Of a stretch of DNA of 64,000 bases, positions 43,144 to 52,365 are shown one piece after another. Both the position numbers and the translations under genes were made by a program. Numbering within the stretch: the first letter of the stretch is position 1; every line of letters begins with the position of its first letter. Under the pieces are notes generated by a model that saw only the letters and a program-made list of their open reading frames with translations, was not told where the DNA came from and ran no database searches. Location: assembly GCA_029203165.1 (NCBI GenBank), contig CP119308.1:3162001-3226000 (forward strand), given 5' to 3'. The DNA comes from Candidatus Microbacterium colombiense. Lineage in GTDB: Bacteria > Actinomycetota > Actinomycetes > Actinomycetales > Microbacteriaceae.

Positions 43144-44031
43144 TCAGCCCTTCGTCGCCCCGGCGGTGAGTCCGCCCACGATGTAGCGCTGCAGGAAGAG
43201 GAACAGGATCATCACCGGGATGGCCGCCATCACCGCTCCCGCGGAGAACGCCGACCAGTCGGCGTAACGCGGGTTGGCCACCAGCTTCGTCAGGCCGACG
43301 ACCAGCGTCTGCTGCTCGGGCTCGATGAGGATGACACTCGCGATCACGTATTCGTTGACCGTACCGATGAACGACAGCAGCCCCACGACCGCGAGGATCG
43401 GCGCGACCAGACGCAGGATGATCGTGAAGAAGATGCGGGCGTGGCCGGCGCCGTCGATGCGCGCCGCCTCGTCGAGCTCCTTGGGGATCGTGTTGAAGAA
43501 TCCGTACATGAGATAGGTGTTCACGCCCAGCGCGCCACCGAGGTACACCAGGATCAGGCCTGTGTGGGTGTTGAGGCCGATCGCCGGGAACCAGTCGCCG
43601 AGCGTCGACATCAGCAGGAAGATCGCGACGACCGCGAGCAGCTGCGGGAACATCTGCACGACCACGATGGTGACCAGGCCCACGCGTCGGCCGGCGAACC
43701 GCATACGCGAGAAGGCATAGGCCGCGCAGGCGCCGATGAACACGGTCACGGCGCCGGTGACCGACGCGATCAGCAGCGTGTTGCCGAACCAGCTCACGTA
43801 GGGGTTCTGCGGATCGGTGAGGATGCGTACGTAGCTGTCGATGCCGATCGCGGAGAACAGCTGGTTCGATCCGGTCAGCGTGCCCTTCGGATTCAGCGAC
43901 GCCGAGACGACGTACAGCAGCGGGAACAGCGCGAAGATGCTGACCACGATCGCGACGACGTGTCGCCAACCGGTGTCGGCGAACCAGGCGCCGGCGCTGC
44001 GCCGGCGCACGCGGGTGTCGGTGGTGCCCAT
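43144..44031 (-). CDS. MalG-type sugar ABC transporter permease
   Basis: A 295-residue inner-membrane permease with six hydrophobic helices and the cytoplasmic EAA loop ELDEAARIDGAGHARIFF near residues 190-207 that docks the ATPase. It has the MalG-type N-terminus without a large outer domain. It overlaps the MalF-type gene by one base. Like many actinobacterial sugar importers, the operon has no ATPase gene and probably uses a shared MsmK-type ATPase elsewhere. Carbohydrate import is firm; maltose or another oligosaccharide is inference. Confidence 0.92.
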   Translation of the reverse strand: MGTTDTRVRRRSAGAWFADTGWRHVVAIVVSIFALFPLLYVVSASLNPKGTLTGSNQLFSAIGIDSYVRILTDPQNPYVSWFGNTLLIASVTGAVTVFIGACAAYAFSRMRFAGRRVGLVTIVVVQMFPQLLAVVAIFLLMSTLGDWFPAIGLNTHTGLILVYLGGALGVNTYLMYGFFNTIPKELDEAARIDGAGHARIFFTIILRLVAPILAVVGLLSFIGTVNEYVIASVILIEPEQQTLVVGLTKLVANPRYADWSAFSAGAVMAAIPVMILFLFLQRYIVGGLTAGATKG

Positions 44032-45635
44032 CAGTTCAGCTCCTCGAGTGCCTTGGTCTTGCGGAAGCTGACGATCGAGATCGTCGCGACCACGAGGAAG
44101 ATCAGGATCGTGAAGGCGGACGCGAGTCCGTAGTCACGGGTCTGCCCGGTGAAGGCCACCTTGTAGACCATCGAGATCAGGATGTCGGTGTGCCCGACCG
44201 GGATCGACACGTCGCTGAAGCGCGGACCGCCGCCGGTGAGCATGTAGATCAGGTTGAAGTTGTTGAAGTTGAAGGCGAACGACGAGATCAGCAGCGGTGC
44301 GACGGTGACCAGCAGCAGCGGCAGCTTGATGCGCCGGAAGATCTGCCAGGGATTCGCCCCGTCCATGACGGCGGCTTCGTTGACGTCTTCCGGGATGCCC
44401 TGGAGTGCGCCCATGCACACGAGGAACATGTAGGGGAAGCCGAGCCAGAGGTTGACGATGAGGATCGACACCTTCGCGAGCGTGGGGTCCGTCAGCCAGG
44501 GGATGTCCGCTCCCCCGAAGATCACCTGGTTGATGAATCCGAAGCTCTCGTTCATCATGCCCGCCCACACCAGCGCGGACAGGAACGCGGGGAATGCGTA
44601 GGGAAGGATCATGATGATCCGGTATCCGTTGCGGAACCGCATCCGGGTGTTGTTGAACACCAGCGCGAGCAGCAGGCCGAGGAAGAACGTCGAGGCGACC
44701 GAGATGATCGCGAACACGAACGTCCAGATCGTCACAGAGATGAGCGGGCCACGGATCGAGGAGTCGGTCACGGCGCGCACGAAGTTGTCGAATCCGACCG
44801 TCACCTGCCAGCCGGGAAGGAGCTCGGTGCCGTCGTCGGCCGTGAACGCCCCCGTGCCGATGTCGGCGTAGACGGTTCCGGTCTGCGTGTCGGTGATCGC
44901 ATCGGCATCCGCGTCGTATTCGAGCGTGGAGACGTACAGATATCCGCTCTGCCCATCGGGCGCCCGCAGGCTGCCGTCGTTGGGGTCGTCACTGAAGGGC
45001 ACCGACAGGTTCTCGAGCTCTTCCGAGAGCGTGAAGACGGTCGCGAGCGGGAGGGTCGTCCACCCGTCGACCGCCACCGCCTTGCCGCCGTCGAACTCGG
45101 CCTGCACCTGCTGCAGCGGCTGGTCTGCCGTACCCAGCAATGCGTCACCGGAGTCGGGGTCGGTGACGAGCAGCCCGTAGGTTCCGAACTGCTCGACGAC
45201 CGTCACGGGGAAGGTCGGAGAGTCCTCGACGCGCTCCTGCGCCGAGGCCAGCAGCGAGGAGACGGCCTGCTCCTTGGAGCCGTTGTGGCCGGTGCCGTAA
45301 TTGGTGAAGCCGATGTAGCCGGTGTACAGCAGGGTGAACACCTGGAACACGACCAGGAAGATGATGCCGGGGGTGAGGTATTTGGCCGGCACCCGCTTGC
45401 GCGAGAAGTAGATGTAGTTGACCAGCACGGTGACGGCGACCACCACGGCCAGGATCAGCCACTCCGCGTGCGTGAAGAGCACGAACACGGCGTACACCGC
45501 GACGGCGTCGACGACGGCGAGCAGGAGGATCTTCAGGAGGATCCATCCGATGGGGACGGATGCCGCTTCGGCGATGCGCGCCGCTCGGCGCTGTCGTGTG
45601 GTCTGCGGAGCCGTGGGCTCGACGGTTTCTGTCAT
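44031..45635 (-). CDS. MalF-type sugar ABC transporter permease
   Basis: A 534-residue permease, longer than most (about 300). After three N-terminal helices (28-52, 55-75, 88-112) comes a large outer domain of about 170 residues (roughly 115-285), like the P2 loop of E. coli MalF that contacts the binding protein. Then five helices with the EAA loop EDVNEAAVMDGANPWQIF near 430. This architecture supports a maltose or maltodextrin-type substrate. The start ATG 45635 is chosen with GAGGATGAG before it. A strong hairpin lies between this gene and the binding-protein gene. Confidence 0.92.
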   Translation of the reverse strand: MTETVEPTAPQTTRQRRAARIAEAASVPIGWILLKILLLAVVDAVAVYAVFVLFTHAEWLILAVVVAVTVLVNYIYFSRKRVPAKYLTPGIIFLVVFQVFTLLYTGYIGFTNYGTGHNGSKEQAVSSLLASAQERVEDSPTFPVTVVEQFGTYGLLVTDPDSGDALLGTADQPLQQVQAEFDGGKAVAVDGWTTLPLATVFTLSEELENLSVPFSDDPNDGSLRAPDGQSGYLYVSTLEYDADADAITDTQTGTVYADIGTGAFTADDGTELLPGWQVTVGFDNFVRAVTDSSIRGPLISVTIWTFVFAIISVASTFFLGLLLALVFNNTRMRFRNGYRIIMILPYAFPAFLSALVWAGMMNESFGFINQVIFGGADIPWLTDPTLAKVSILIVNLWLGFPYMFLVCMGALQGIPEDVNEAAVMDGANPWQIFRRIKLPLLLVTVAPLLISSFAFNFNNFNLIYMLTGGGPRFSDVSIPVGHTDILISMVYKVAFTGQTRDYGLASAFTILIFLVVATISIVSFRKTKALEELN

Positions 45636-45653
45636 CTCATCCTCGTCAAGGTT

Positions 45654-45686
45654 CTGCCGGGGTGGGCATGATGCCCACCCCGGCAG
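45654..45686 (-). terminator. Intercistronic hairpin between malE-like and malF-like genes
   Basis: A perfect 16-bp inverted repeat (45654-45669 and 45671-45686), 17 bases after the binding-protein stop. In binding-protein operons such a structure gives more mRNA for the binding protein than for the permeases. Confidence 0.8.
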
Positions 45687-45703
45687 GTCTGGTGCGTGAG
45701 GTG

Positions 45704-46918
45704 TTACTTGATCGCGGCGGCCACGTCGTCGACGAGCTTCTGCCACGTCGTCTTCGGGTCGGCGCCGTTGATGATCGCGGCCTCGGCCACGCCCCAGTAC
45801 TGCCAGACGGCGCCCATCGCCGGGATCGCCGGCATCGGGACCGCGTCGGCACCGACGGCCTGGAAGCCGGCGACGATCTTGTCGGATGCTGCGGTGTCGG
45901 CAGCCGCGGTGAGCGCGGGCAGGACGTTACCGGCCTTGAACAGCGCGAGCTGTACCTCTTCGGTGCCGAGGTAGTTGACGAGGAAGTCGTTCGCGGCGAC
46001 CTTGTTCTTGGACTCGGCGCTGACGAAGAAGCCCTTCACGCCCGCGAACGGCGATGCGGTCTCGCCCGTGGGGCTCGGGACCGGGTCGATCTCGACGTTG
46101 ATGCCGGCGTCGGTGGCCGCACCGACGTTCCACGGGCCGGTCAGCCAGAACGCGGCCTTTCCGTCGAGGAACTGCTGCTTCGCGATCTCGCCGTCGATGT
46201 CGGTGTTCAGCGTGCCCGCGGTGCCCTGGGCCGCGAGCCAGTCGGCGAAGGCGAAGCCGCCCTCGCTGCCCAGCTGCAGGTCGGTGGAGTCGTAGCTGCC
46301 GGAGTCGTCGGTGCCGAAGACGGGGGCACCGAACGCGGTCTGGAACGGGTACAGGTGGTACGGGTTGCCCTCGGCGCCCTGCTCGACCACGAACGTGCCC
46401 TTCGAGATCATGTCGTCGAAGCTCGTGGGAGCGGTGGGCACGAGGTCGGCGTTGCGGAGCACCGCGATGTTCTCGACCGCGTACGGGAGCATGTAGACCG
46501 TGCCGTCGTAGGTGGCGGCCTGCAGTGCGACGGGGAGGTAGTCGTCAGCGCTGTCGCCGAGCTCGAGCGGAGCCACGACGCCGTTGGTCGAGAGTTCACC
46601 CAGCCAGTCGTGCGCGCCCATGACGACGTCGGGGCCCTTGCCGGTGGGGACCTGCTGGATGAAGTCGTCCTTCATGTCGTCGACCGACTTGCCCACGAGC
46701 TGGACCGTGACACCGGTCTTGTCCTCGTAGGATGCCGCGGCATCCTTCAGCGCGTCGACACGCTCGGCGTCGACCCAGACGACGAGCTTGCTGGTGCCCG
46801 CGTCGCCGCTGTCGGCGGAGTCGTTGCCGCTGGTCCCGGTGGAGCAGCCGGCAAGCGACAGAGTCGAAACGATGGCGATGGCGCCGGCGGCGGCGATGCC
46901 CCTCTTGTTCACCTTCAT
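45704..46918 (-). CDS. Sugar-binding lipoprotein, MalE type
   Basis: A 404-residue solute-binding protein. The signal ends in lipobox LAGC (Cys25). The mature protein shows family-1 features: LVVWVDAERVDALKDAAASY near 68-87, TGKGPDVVMGAHDWLGELST near 114-133, ATYDGTVYMLPYAVENIAVL, and AFWLTGPWN. These are close to maltose/maltodextrin-binding proteins of Gram-positive bacteria. It is first in the operon under the LacI-type palindrome at 46953-46974. ATG 46918 is chosen as the signal peptide starts there. Confidence 0.92.
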   Translation of the reverse strand: MKVNKRGIAAAGAIAIVSTLSLAGCSTGTSGNDSADSGDAGTSKLVVWVDAERVDALKDAAASYEDKTGVTVQLVGKSVDDMKDDFIQQVPTGKGPDVVMGAHDWLGELSTNGVVAPLELGDSADDYLPVALQAATYDGTVYMLPYAVENIAVLRNADLVPTAPTSFDDMISKGTFVVEQGAEGNPYHLYPFQTAFGAPVFGTDDSGSYDSTDLQLGSEGGFAFADWLAAQGTAGTLNTDIDGEIAKQQFLDGKAAFWLTGPWNVGAATDAGINVEIDPVPSPTGETASPFAGVKGFFVSAESKNKVAANDFLVNYLGTEEVQLALFKAGNVLPALTAAADTAASDKIVAGFQAVGADAVPMPAIPAMGAVWQYWGVAEAAIINGADPKTTWQKLVDDVAAAIK

Positions 46919-46952
46919 TGGTGTGTGCCTCTCTGAGTGCTGTAGGCCTGCG

Positions 46953-46999
46953 ATACTGCAAGCGCTTACAGTATGCATCGAGACGAGCACGGATCACAA
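46953..46999 (-). promoter_or_regulatory. Promoter and LacI-type operator of the sugar ABC operon
   Basis: Minus-strand TTGTGA (46999-46994), 18-base spacer, CATACT (46975-46970). A 22-bp palindrome at 46953-46974 (ATACTG, AAGCGCTT core, CAGTAT; one mismatched pair) covers the -10 box and transcription start, the place for a repressor of the LacI/GalR family. Confidence 0.65.
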
Positions 47000-47053
47000 T
47001 GACGAATCCCTTCGATATCAACCTGTGACCGGGACTCAGTCGGCCCGCGACTG

Positions 47054-47067
47054 TGGAAGCGTTTCCA
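47054..47067. promoter_or_regulatory. Second LacI/CcpA-like palindrome
   Basis: TGGAAGCGTTTCCA, a 14-bp palindrome with one mismatch and a central CG as in LacI-family and cre-like sites. It is about 90 bp upstream of the first operator and 39 bp before yajQ, so it could assist repression by looping or affect yajQ. Confidence 0.45.
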
Positions 47068-47105
47068 TAAGCGCCGTGCTGGACGAGTCTCGGTAGACTG
47101 CTCCC

Positions 47106-47594
47106 ATGGCTGACAGTTCCTTTGACATCGTCTCGAAAGTCGACCACCAGGAGGCGGAGAACGCCCTGAACCAGGCCCGCAAGGAGATCGAGCAGCGCTA
47201 CGACTTCAAGGGCACCGGCGCCTCGATCGCGTGGAGCGGCGAGTCGGTCCTGATCATCGCGAACTCCGAGGAGCGCGCGAAGGCGGTGCTCGACGTGTTC
47301 CAGTCCAAGCTCATCAAGCGCGGCATCTCGCTCAAGAGCCTCGAGTCGGGCGACCCGTTCGCCAGCGGCAAGGAGTTCCGCATCGTCTCGACGATCAAGG
47401 ACGGCATCTCTTCGGAGAACGCCAAGAAGATCAACAAGATCATCCGCGACGAAGGCCCCAAGGGCGTCAAGAGCCAGATCCAGGGCGACGAGCTGCGCGT
47501 GCAGTCCAAGAGCCGCGACGACCTCCAGGCCGTGATCACGCTGCTGAAGGGCTCCGACCTCGACGTCGACCTGCAGTTCCTCAACTACCGCTAG
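47106..47594 (+). CDS. yajQ: YajQ family nucleotide-binding protein
   Basis: A 162-residue YajQ/DUF520 protein with two ferredoxin-like domains. It starts MADSSFDIVSKVDHQEAENA, includes QRYDFKGTGASIAWSGESVL, and ends QGDELRVQSKSRDDLQAVIT and DLDVDLQFLNYR. Members bind nucleotides; one in Xanthomonas is a cyclic-di-GMP effector, but a role here is not shown. TAGACT ends six bases before the ATG and there is no ribosome-binding site, suggesting a leaderless mRNA. Confidence 0.95.
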   Translation: MADSSFDIVSKVDHQEAENALNQARKEIEQRYDFKGTGASIAWSGESVLIIANSEERAKAVLDVFQSKLIKRGISLKSLESGDPFASGKEFRIVSTIKDGISSENAKKINKIIRDEGPKGVKSQIQGDELRVQSKSRDDLQAVITLLKGSDLDVDLQFLNYR

Positions 47595-47598
47595 GCCC

Positions 47599-48105
47599 GT
47601 GCCCGAGCTCACCGAACCAACGCAGAGCACATCGAGTCGGCGCCGTCGACGGGTCATCGGCTTGTCGATTGTTGTTGTGGTGTTCTTGGCTCTCCTCGTG
47701 GGCTTCCTCAGACTGACTCTCGGGCCGCCGCTCGGGTACTCCACCAACGTGACGATCCCCCTGCACTACGTCACAGACGACGGCCGCACCTACTCCTGCA
47801 CGTATGACTACAGCACGCCGGATGACATCCCCATGCCCGCATCCGTCGCGCGACAGATGAACGAGAAGGACTGGTCACGGACCGGCCAACTCATGTACGA
47901 ATGGGCCAGGGCTCATCCCACTGATTCCGCGCAGCGTGAACTAGCAGCCGATGACCCGGCGGCAGATCCGGCTGCGACGTGGTCGGCCGCCACGGACATG
48001 TACATCGTGTTCCCACCCTGGTCGGTCGAAACCGACACGGGCGAGGTCTACGTGCTCAGATCCGAAGCGCGCGACGGCAGCGACTGCGAAGAAGGACTGC
48101 GGTAG
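47599..48105 (+). CDS. Hypothetical single-pass membrane protein
   Basis: A 168-residue protein with a basic SSRRRRR before one membrane helix (about 20-40) and an outer domain of about 125 residues holding two cysteines (RTYSCTYDYS and GSDCEEGLR) that may form a disulfide. No family recognised. The start is GTG 47599, four bases past yajQ, so translation is probably coupled. It ends before a strong bidirectional terminator. Confidence 0.6.
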   Translation: MPELTEPTQSTSSRRRRRVIGLSIVVVVFLALLVGFLRLTLGPPLGYSTNVTIPLHYVTDDGRTYSCTYDYSTPDDIPMPASVARQMNEKDWSRTGQLMYEWARAHPTDSAQRELAADDPAADPAATWSAATDMYIVFPPWSVETDTGEVYVLRSEARDGSDCEEGLR

Positions 48106-48145
48106 TCGGGGTGGCTCAGCGCAGGAAACCTGGCGCCTCGCACCA

Positions 48146-48184
48146 CGAAGGCCCCGTCTCCCCTGAGGGGAGGCGGGGCCTTCG
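48146..48184. terminator. Bidirectional terminator
   Basis: Long inverted repeat: CGAAGGCCCCG pairs with CGGGGCCTTCG and inner CTCCCC with GGGGAG around a TGA loop, between the hypothetical protein and the convergent APC permease. Confidence 0.8.
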
Positions 48185-48248
48185 TCGCTGCGGAGCGAGG
48201 ATTCGGGTCACGCTTCGCAGCCGCTGATACGGAGGGGGCGGTGCCGTA

Positions 48249-49688
48249 TCAGCCGACTCCGTCCATCGCCGAGGTCTCGGTGTTGCCGATGCGGGCGATC
48301 ACGTCGGGCTGGCGAGCCTTGAGGTACCAGTACCGGGTGAGCGCCGCGAGCACGCAGACGATGAACACATAGGGGATCACGTTGAACGGGAACGCCGGAA
48401 CCGGGAACACGTTCGCGAAGAAGACGTACGCCATGGTCGCGACGGCGATCGTCGCACAGACCCACACGAGCCAGTTCCGCATGCCGGCCCGCTGCGTGTA
48501 CACCACGCAGGCGATCGCGACGAGGGCGTAGGCGACCATGTAGCCGTAGGTGCCCCAGGTGTTGACCCACACGAGGATCTCCATGGGGTCGGCGCCCGCG
48601 ACGAGGAACACGATGTCGACGGCGACGGCCAGCGCCCCGGCGGCCATCAGCACGCGGTGCGGGGTGAGGTGACGTTCGTGCGTGCGACCGAAGCGCTCGT
48701 GCACGACGCCCTCCTTGCCCATCACGTAGACGATGCGGCCGATGACGTTGAGCGGGGCGACGACCACGGCGAAGAACGACGCCGCGACACCGAACGTGAG
48801 CACCGGTGCGAACCAGGCGGGCATGCCGATGAGCTCGGACATGCTCTCGAGCGGGCTCGCCGCGGTGGCGAGGTCGTCGCCGAGCACGGCGATCTGCGTG
48901 TACGCGGCGAACACGTAGAGGATGCCGACGGTGAGCGCACTCCACATGATCGCGCGAGGGATGGCCTTGTACGGGTTCTTCGCCTCGCGGCCGAGCGCAT
49001 CGGCCGACGAGAATCCCACGAAGCCGAGGATGCCGAGCACCATGCCGGCGGCGATGCCCTGGAAGGAGGACCCCTCGGCCAGCAGCTGAGCGGGGTCCCA
49101 GGCGCCGGGGCCCGCCCAGACGAGGGCGGAGATCAGCAGCACGAGGATGATGGCGACCGACAGCAGCTCGAGCACGAGGGACACCCGCGCGGAGAGACGG
49201 ATGCCGCGGATCGTGAACAGCGTCGCGAGCCCGCCGAGCACGATCGCAAGTCCGATGCTCCAGCCGAGACCGGCGGCCGGGATGCCGAGCAGCGTCAGGA
49301 ACTGGCTCATGTACGAGACCGACCCCATGAGCGAGGCGGCGGCGATGCCGAAGCATCCGATCAGCAGCGTCGCACCGGCAAGGTACGCCCCCGCGGGGCC
49401 GAGGCCCTTGGACACATAGGTGTAAAGCGAACCGGCCGAGGCGTGCTTGCGGGCGAAGACCACGACGCAGTAGCCGACACAGAGGATGACGATCGTCGCG
49501 AGGCCGAACGCGTAGATGGTGCCGTTGCCGGCGCCGAGGAAGATCGCGGCGGCGGTGAAGGCGATGACGGCGCTGGGCGCGATGTTGGCGATCGCCTGGG
49601 CCGCGAGTTCCGGGCCGCTCATCACGCCGCGGCGGAGGCCGGCGTCGGTGGGGGCGCCGGGCGGATGTTGCTGGGCTGTCGTGGTCAC
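48249..49688 (-). CDS. APC-superfamily amino acid/amine permease
   Basis: A 479-residue transporter with twelve hydrophobic helices. The first helix carries the broken-helix motif near residues 33-57 (IAPSAVIAFTAAAIFLGAGN), and the cytoplasmic loop SADALGREAKNPYKAIPRAI near 228-247 is typical of APC amino acid-polyamine-organocation porters. The substrate cannot be read; neighbours (alcohol dehydrogenase and PucR regulator) suggest an amine, amino alcohol or N-containing metabolite. It is 63 bp downstream of the dehydrogenase, so likely one operon. Confidence 0.88.
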   Translation of the reverse strand: MTTTAQQHPPGAPTDAGLRRGVMSGPELAAQAIANIAPSAVIAFTAAAIFLGAGNGTIYAFGLATIVILCVGYCVVVFARKHASAGSLYTYVSKGLGPAGAYLAGATLLIGCFGIAAASLMGSVSYMSQFLTLLGIPAAGLGWSIGLAIVLGGLATLFTIRGIRLSARVSLVLELLSVAIILVLLISALVWAGPGAWDPAQLLAEGSSFQGIAAGMVLGILGFVGFSSADALGREAKNPYKAIPRAIMWSALTVGILYVFAAYTQIAVLGDDLATAASPLESMSELIGMPAWFAPVLTFGVAASFFAVVVAPLNVIGRIVYVMGKEGVVHERFGRTHERHLTPHRVLMAAGALAVAVDIVFLVAGADPMEILVWVNTWGTYGYMVAYALVAIACVVYTQRAGMRNWLVWVCATIAVATMAYVFFANVFPVPAFPFNVIPYVFIVCVLAALTRYWYLKARQPDVIARIGNTETSAMDGVG

Positions 49689-49751
49689 GGGGTGCTCCTT
49701 CGCATCGGGTTGGTCGGAGTTGTTCTTAAAGGGGGGAGGGTGAAGTGCAGG

Positions 49752-50849
49752 TCAGGGAATGAGGAGTGTGCGCAGCGCTTGGCCGGACTCGAGCTCGGCG
49801 AACGCCTCGGCGGCCTCGGCGAGCGGGCGGCGGGAGGAGATCAGCGGATCGAGGATCAGCTGGCCGTCCATGTAGCGGTCGACGAGGGCGGGGATGTCGA
49901 TCGCCGGACGCACGGAACCGTAGTTCGACCCGAGGATGCGCTGGTCGGCCTCCGCCAGCACGAGGGGCTCGAACGAGGCACGCGCGCCGGTCGGCGGGAG
50001 TCCGACGATGACGGCGGCGCCGCCGAGTCCGAGCATCTCGATGGACTGCTCGGTGGTGATGGTGCGGCCGATCGCGTCGAAGGCGTAGTCGACGCCGTCG
50101 GGCAGCAGCGCACGCAGCTGGGCGACCGCGTCGCCGTCGGGAGCGACGATCTGGTCGGTGGCGCCGAACTGCGCCGCCAGTCGGGTCTTGTCCTCACGCA
50201 CGTCGATCGCGACGATCCGCTCGGCACCGGCCAGCCGGGCGCCCTGGATGACGTTGAGTCCCACGCCGCCGCATCCGATCACGGCCACGAGCGCGCCGGG
50301 CTCGACGCCGGCGGTGTTCATGACGGCGCCGACACCCGTCGCGACTGCGCAACCGACGACGGCGATGACATCGAGCGGGGCGTCATCGCGCACCTTGATG
50401 GCGCCCGAGGCAGGAACCACGACCTCCTCGGCGAACGAGGAGACGCCGAGGTAGTGGTGGATCGTCTCGCCGTCCTGGCTCAGGCGCGAGGTGCCGTCGA
50501 ACAGCACGCCGAGCGGTGCGACGACGGTCGCGACCTTCTGGCACCGGGCCTCATGGCCCGAACGGCAGTAGCGGCACTCGCCGCACGGCGGCACCCAGCT
50601 GAGCACCACGTGGTCGCCGACCGCGAGCGAGGTGACGCCCTCGCCCAGTTCCACCACGACGCCGGAGCCTTCATGGCCCATGACCATCGGGGTCGCGGCC
50701 GTCCACTCGCCGCGCTTCACGTGCAGGTCGGAGTGGCACACGCCTGCGGCGGCGATCTTCACGCGCACCTCGCCGGCAGCCGGGGGTGCGAGCTGCACCT
50801 CGGTGTGCTCGATCGGACTGTCGGTGTCGCGGAATACGATGGCCCGCAT
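49752..50849 (-). CDS. Zinc-dependent MDR-family alcohol dehydrogenase
   Basis: A 365-residue cytoplasmic NAD-dependent oxidoreductase. Catalytic zinc ligands Cys38 (GVCHSD) and His59-Glu60 (MGHEG), structural zinc cysteines 89, 92, 95 and 103 (PPCGECRYC and ARCQ), and the Rossmann GCGGVG at 192-197 are all present. It resembles class III-like and NDMA/mycothiol-type dehydrogenases; substrate uncertain. ATG 50849 has AAGGGGG six bases upstream and matches the usual start. It is transcribed with the APC permease and divergent from the PucR regulator. Confidence 0.92.
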   Translation of the reverse strand: MRAIVFRDTDSPIEHTEVQLAPPAAGEVRVKIAAAGVCHSDLHVKRGEWTAATPMVMGHEGSGVVVELGEGVTSLAVGDHVVLSWVPPCGECRYCRSGHEARCQKVATVVAPLGVLFDGTSRLSQDGETIHHYLGVSSFAEEVVVPASGAIKVRDDAPLDVIAVVGCAVATGVGAVMNTAGVEPGALVAVIGCGGVGLNVIQGARLAGAERIVAIDVREDKTRLAAQFGATDQIVAPDGDAVAQLRALLPDGVDYAFDAIGRTITTEQSIEMLGLGGAAVIVGLPPTGARASFEPLVLAEADQRILGSNYGSVRPAIDIPALVDRYMDGQLILDPLISSRRPLAEAAEAFAELESGQALRTLLIP

Positions 50850-50953
50850 GTGGCCCCCTTCGTTCGTGTAGGTCGGGCCCCATCGTAGGAACGCGAACAC
50901 CTCCGTGTCATTCACCGAAATGATGAGTCACCCACGCCGTGCTCGACATTCCT

Positions 50954-50959
50954 TACACT
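50954..50959 (+). promoter_or_regulatory. Candidate -10 box of a leaderless pucR-type mRNA
   Basis: TACACT ends exactly seven bases before the ATG at 50967 and there is no ribosome-binding site, as in leaderless actinobacterial genes. No clear -35. Confidence 0.45.
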
Positions 50960-50966
50960 GGGACAC

Positions 50967-52358
50967 ATGACGCGAGATCTGGCATCGATCGCGCGACTGC
51001 TGGGAGGAACGCTCGTCGACGGCGGCTCGCTGGGGTCGCGAGCCCGGGTGTCGAGCGTCGTCCCGCTGGCCGACTTCGCCGTCGTTCCGCATCCGCAGTT
51101 CGCGACCCTCGTCGTCGCCGATCCGGCGGAACTCACGGCTGCGCTCGGCAGCGACGAACGCGGCGCGGCGCTCCGACTCGCGGTCATCGTCGCGACGGGC
51201 ACGCTCGCGCCTGTGCCCGACGGCGTCACCGCGATCCTCGATCCCGACCTCGAACCGGCGGTCGTGCTGCCCACCCTGCAGGCGCTGCTCGCGACGGATG
51301 CCGCGGCGGAGGATCGTGCCGTGCTCGCCGCCACCAAGGTGCTGGCGTTGGCCGCACGCAGGAGCGGAGTGGCCGGCGTCGTCGCGGAGCTTGCCCGACG
51401 GCTCGACGGGTGGGCGGTGCTGCTCGATCGCGACGCGCAGCCGATCGCCTCAGCCGGTGCCGGCGCTCTGCACGTGGGAGACGCCGTGGCGGTCGCGTTC
51501 AACCGTCCGGTGCGGGTGCGCAGCCGCGCGCTGCAGGTGCACCCCGTCGGCACGGATGACGACATGTCGGCGTTCCTGGTCGTGACCGCGCGGAGCGGAT
51601 CGACGAGCAGGGCGCGCGACCTCAGCTCGCAGGCGGCCGCCCTGCTCGACCTGCTGCTGCGCACCCACGACGGCAGCCGCACCGAGCGGCTCGGCCGGGC
51701 CACGATGATGCGGGTCTTGGAGGAGGGCGGACCGAACGCCCTCGCTCTCGCGAAGGACTGGGGTGTGCGCGACCGTTCGTTGGCGGCGTTCGCGCTCTCG
51801 GCACGGTCATTCGACGTGGATGCCGAACGGGTCGTCATCCACTGGCTCGAAGACCTCGGAGCACCGCACCTGCTGTCGGCCTCGCACGGCGTCGTGACCG
51901 GCTTCGCCCGTGAGGAGCACATCGACGAGATCGCGCGGCGGGCGGCGGCGTTCACGGTGTCGCTGCATCTCGGCCTCGGCTCCCCCGCCCCGATCGATGC
52001 GCTGATGAGTTCGGCCGAGGAGTCGCGCCGTGCCCACGACGTCGCCGTCGCCGAAGGGCGCGGCGTGGTGCGCTACCGGACCATGCCGACCATCGACCTC
52101 GTGCTCGACCGGCTGCCGGCGCCGGACACCCGACGCTTGGCCTCCGTTCTGGATCCCCTGCGCGACGACGACCTGGTCGAGACGCTGCGCGGATTCCTCG
52201 CGGAGAACGGGGCGTGGGGCGCCGCGGCCACGCACCTCGGCGTGCACCGGCAGACGCTGGCCGCCCGCATCCGACGTATCGAGCAGCTCACCGGGCTGTC
52301 GATGTCGAGCCCTGACGACCGCGCTGCCGCGTGGATCGCCCTGCGCGCACAGCGCTGA
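50967..52358 (+). CDS. PucR-family transcriptional regulator (1)
   Basis: A 463-residue regulator. The N-terminal 200 residues form a PucR-type ligand region, followed by a GGDEF-like degenerate segment and the C-terminal HTH_30 (FLAENGAWGAAATHLGVHRQ, then TLAARIRRIEQLTG). PucR proteins activate purine, amine or allantoin-related catabolism in response to substrate. Divergence from the dehydrogenase-APC permease pair marks those as its likely targets. It converges on the ABC ATPase at 52366 with seven bases between. Confidence 0.85.
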   Translation: MTRDLASIARLLGGTLVDGGSLGSRARVSSVVPLADFAVVPHPQFATLVVADPAELTAALGSDERGAALRLAVIVATGTLAPVPDGVTAILDPDLEPAVVLPTLQALLATDAAAEDRAVLAATKVLALAARRSGVAGVVAELARRLDGWAVLLDRDAQPIASAGAGALHVGDAVAVAFNRPVRVRSRALQVHPVGTDDDMSAFLVVTARSGSTSRARDLSSQAAALLDLLLRTHDGSRTERLGRATMMRVLEEGGPNALALAKDWGVRDRSLAAFALSARSFDVDAERVVIHWLEDLGAPHLLSASHGVVTGFAREEHIDEIARRAAAFTVSLHLGLGSPAPIDALMSSAEESRRAHDVAVAEGRGVVRYRTMPTIDLVLDRLPAPDTRRLASVLDPLRDDDLVETLRGFLAENGAWGAAATHLGVHRQTLAARIRRIEQLTGLSMSSPDDRAAAWIALRAQR

Positions 52359-52365
52359 CGGCTCG

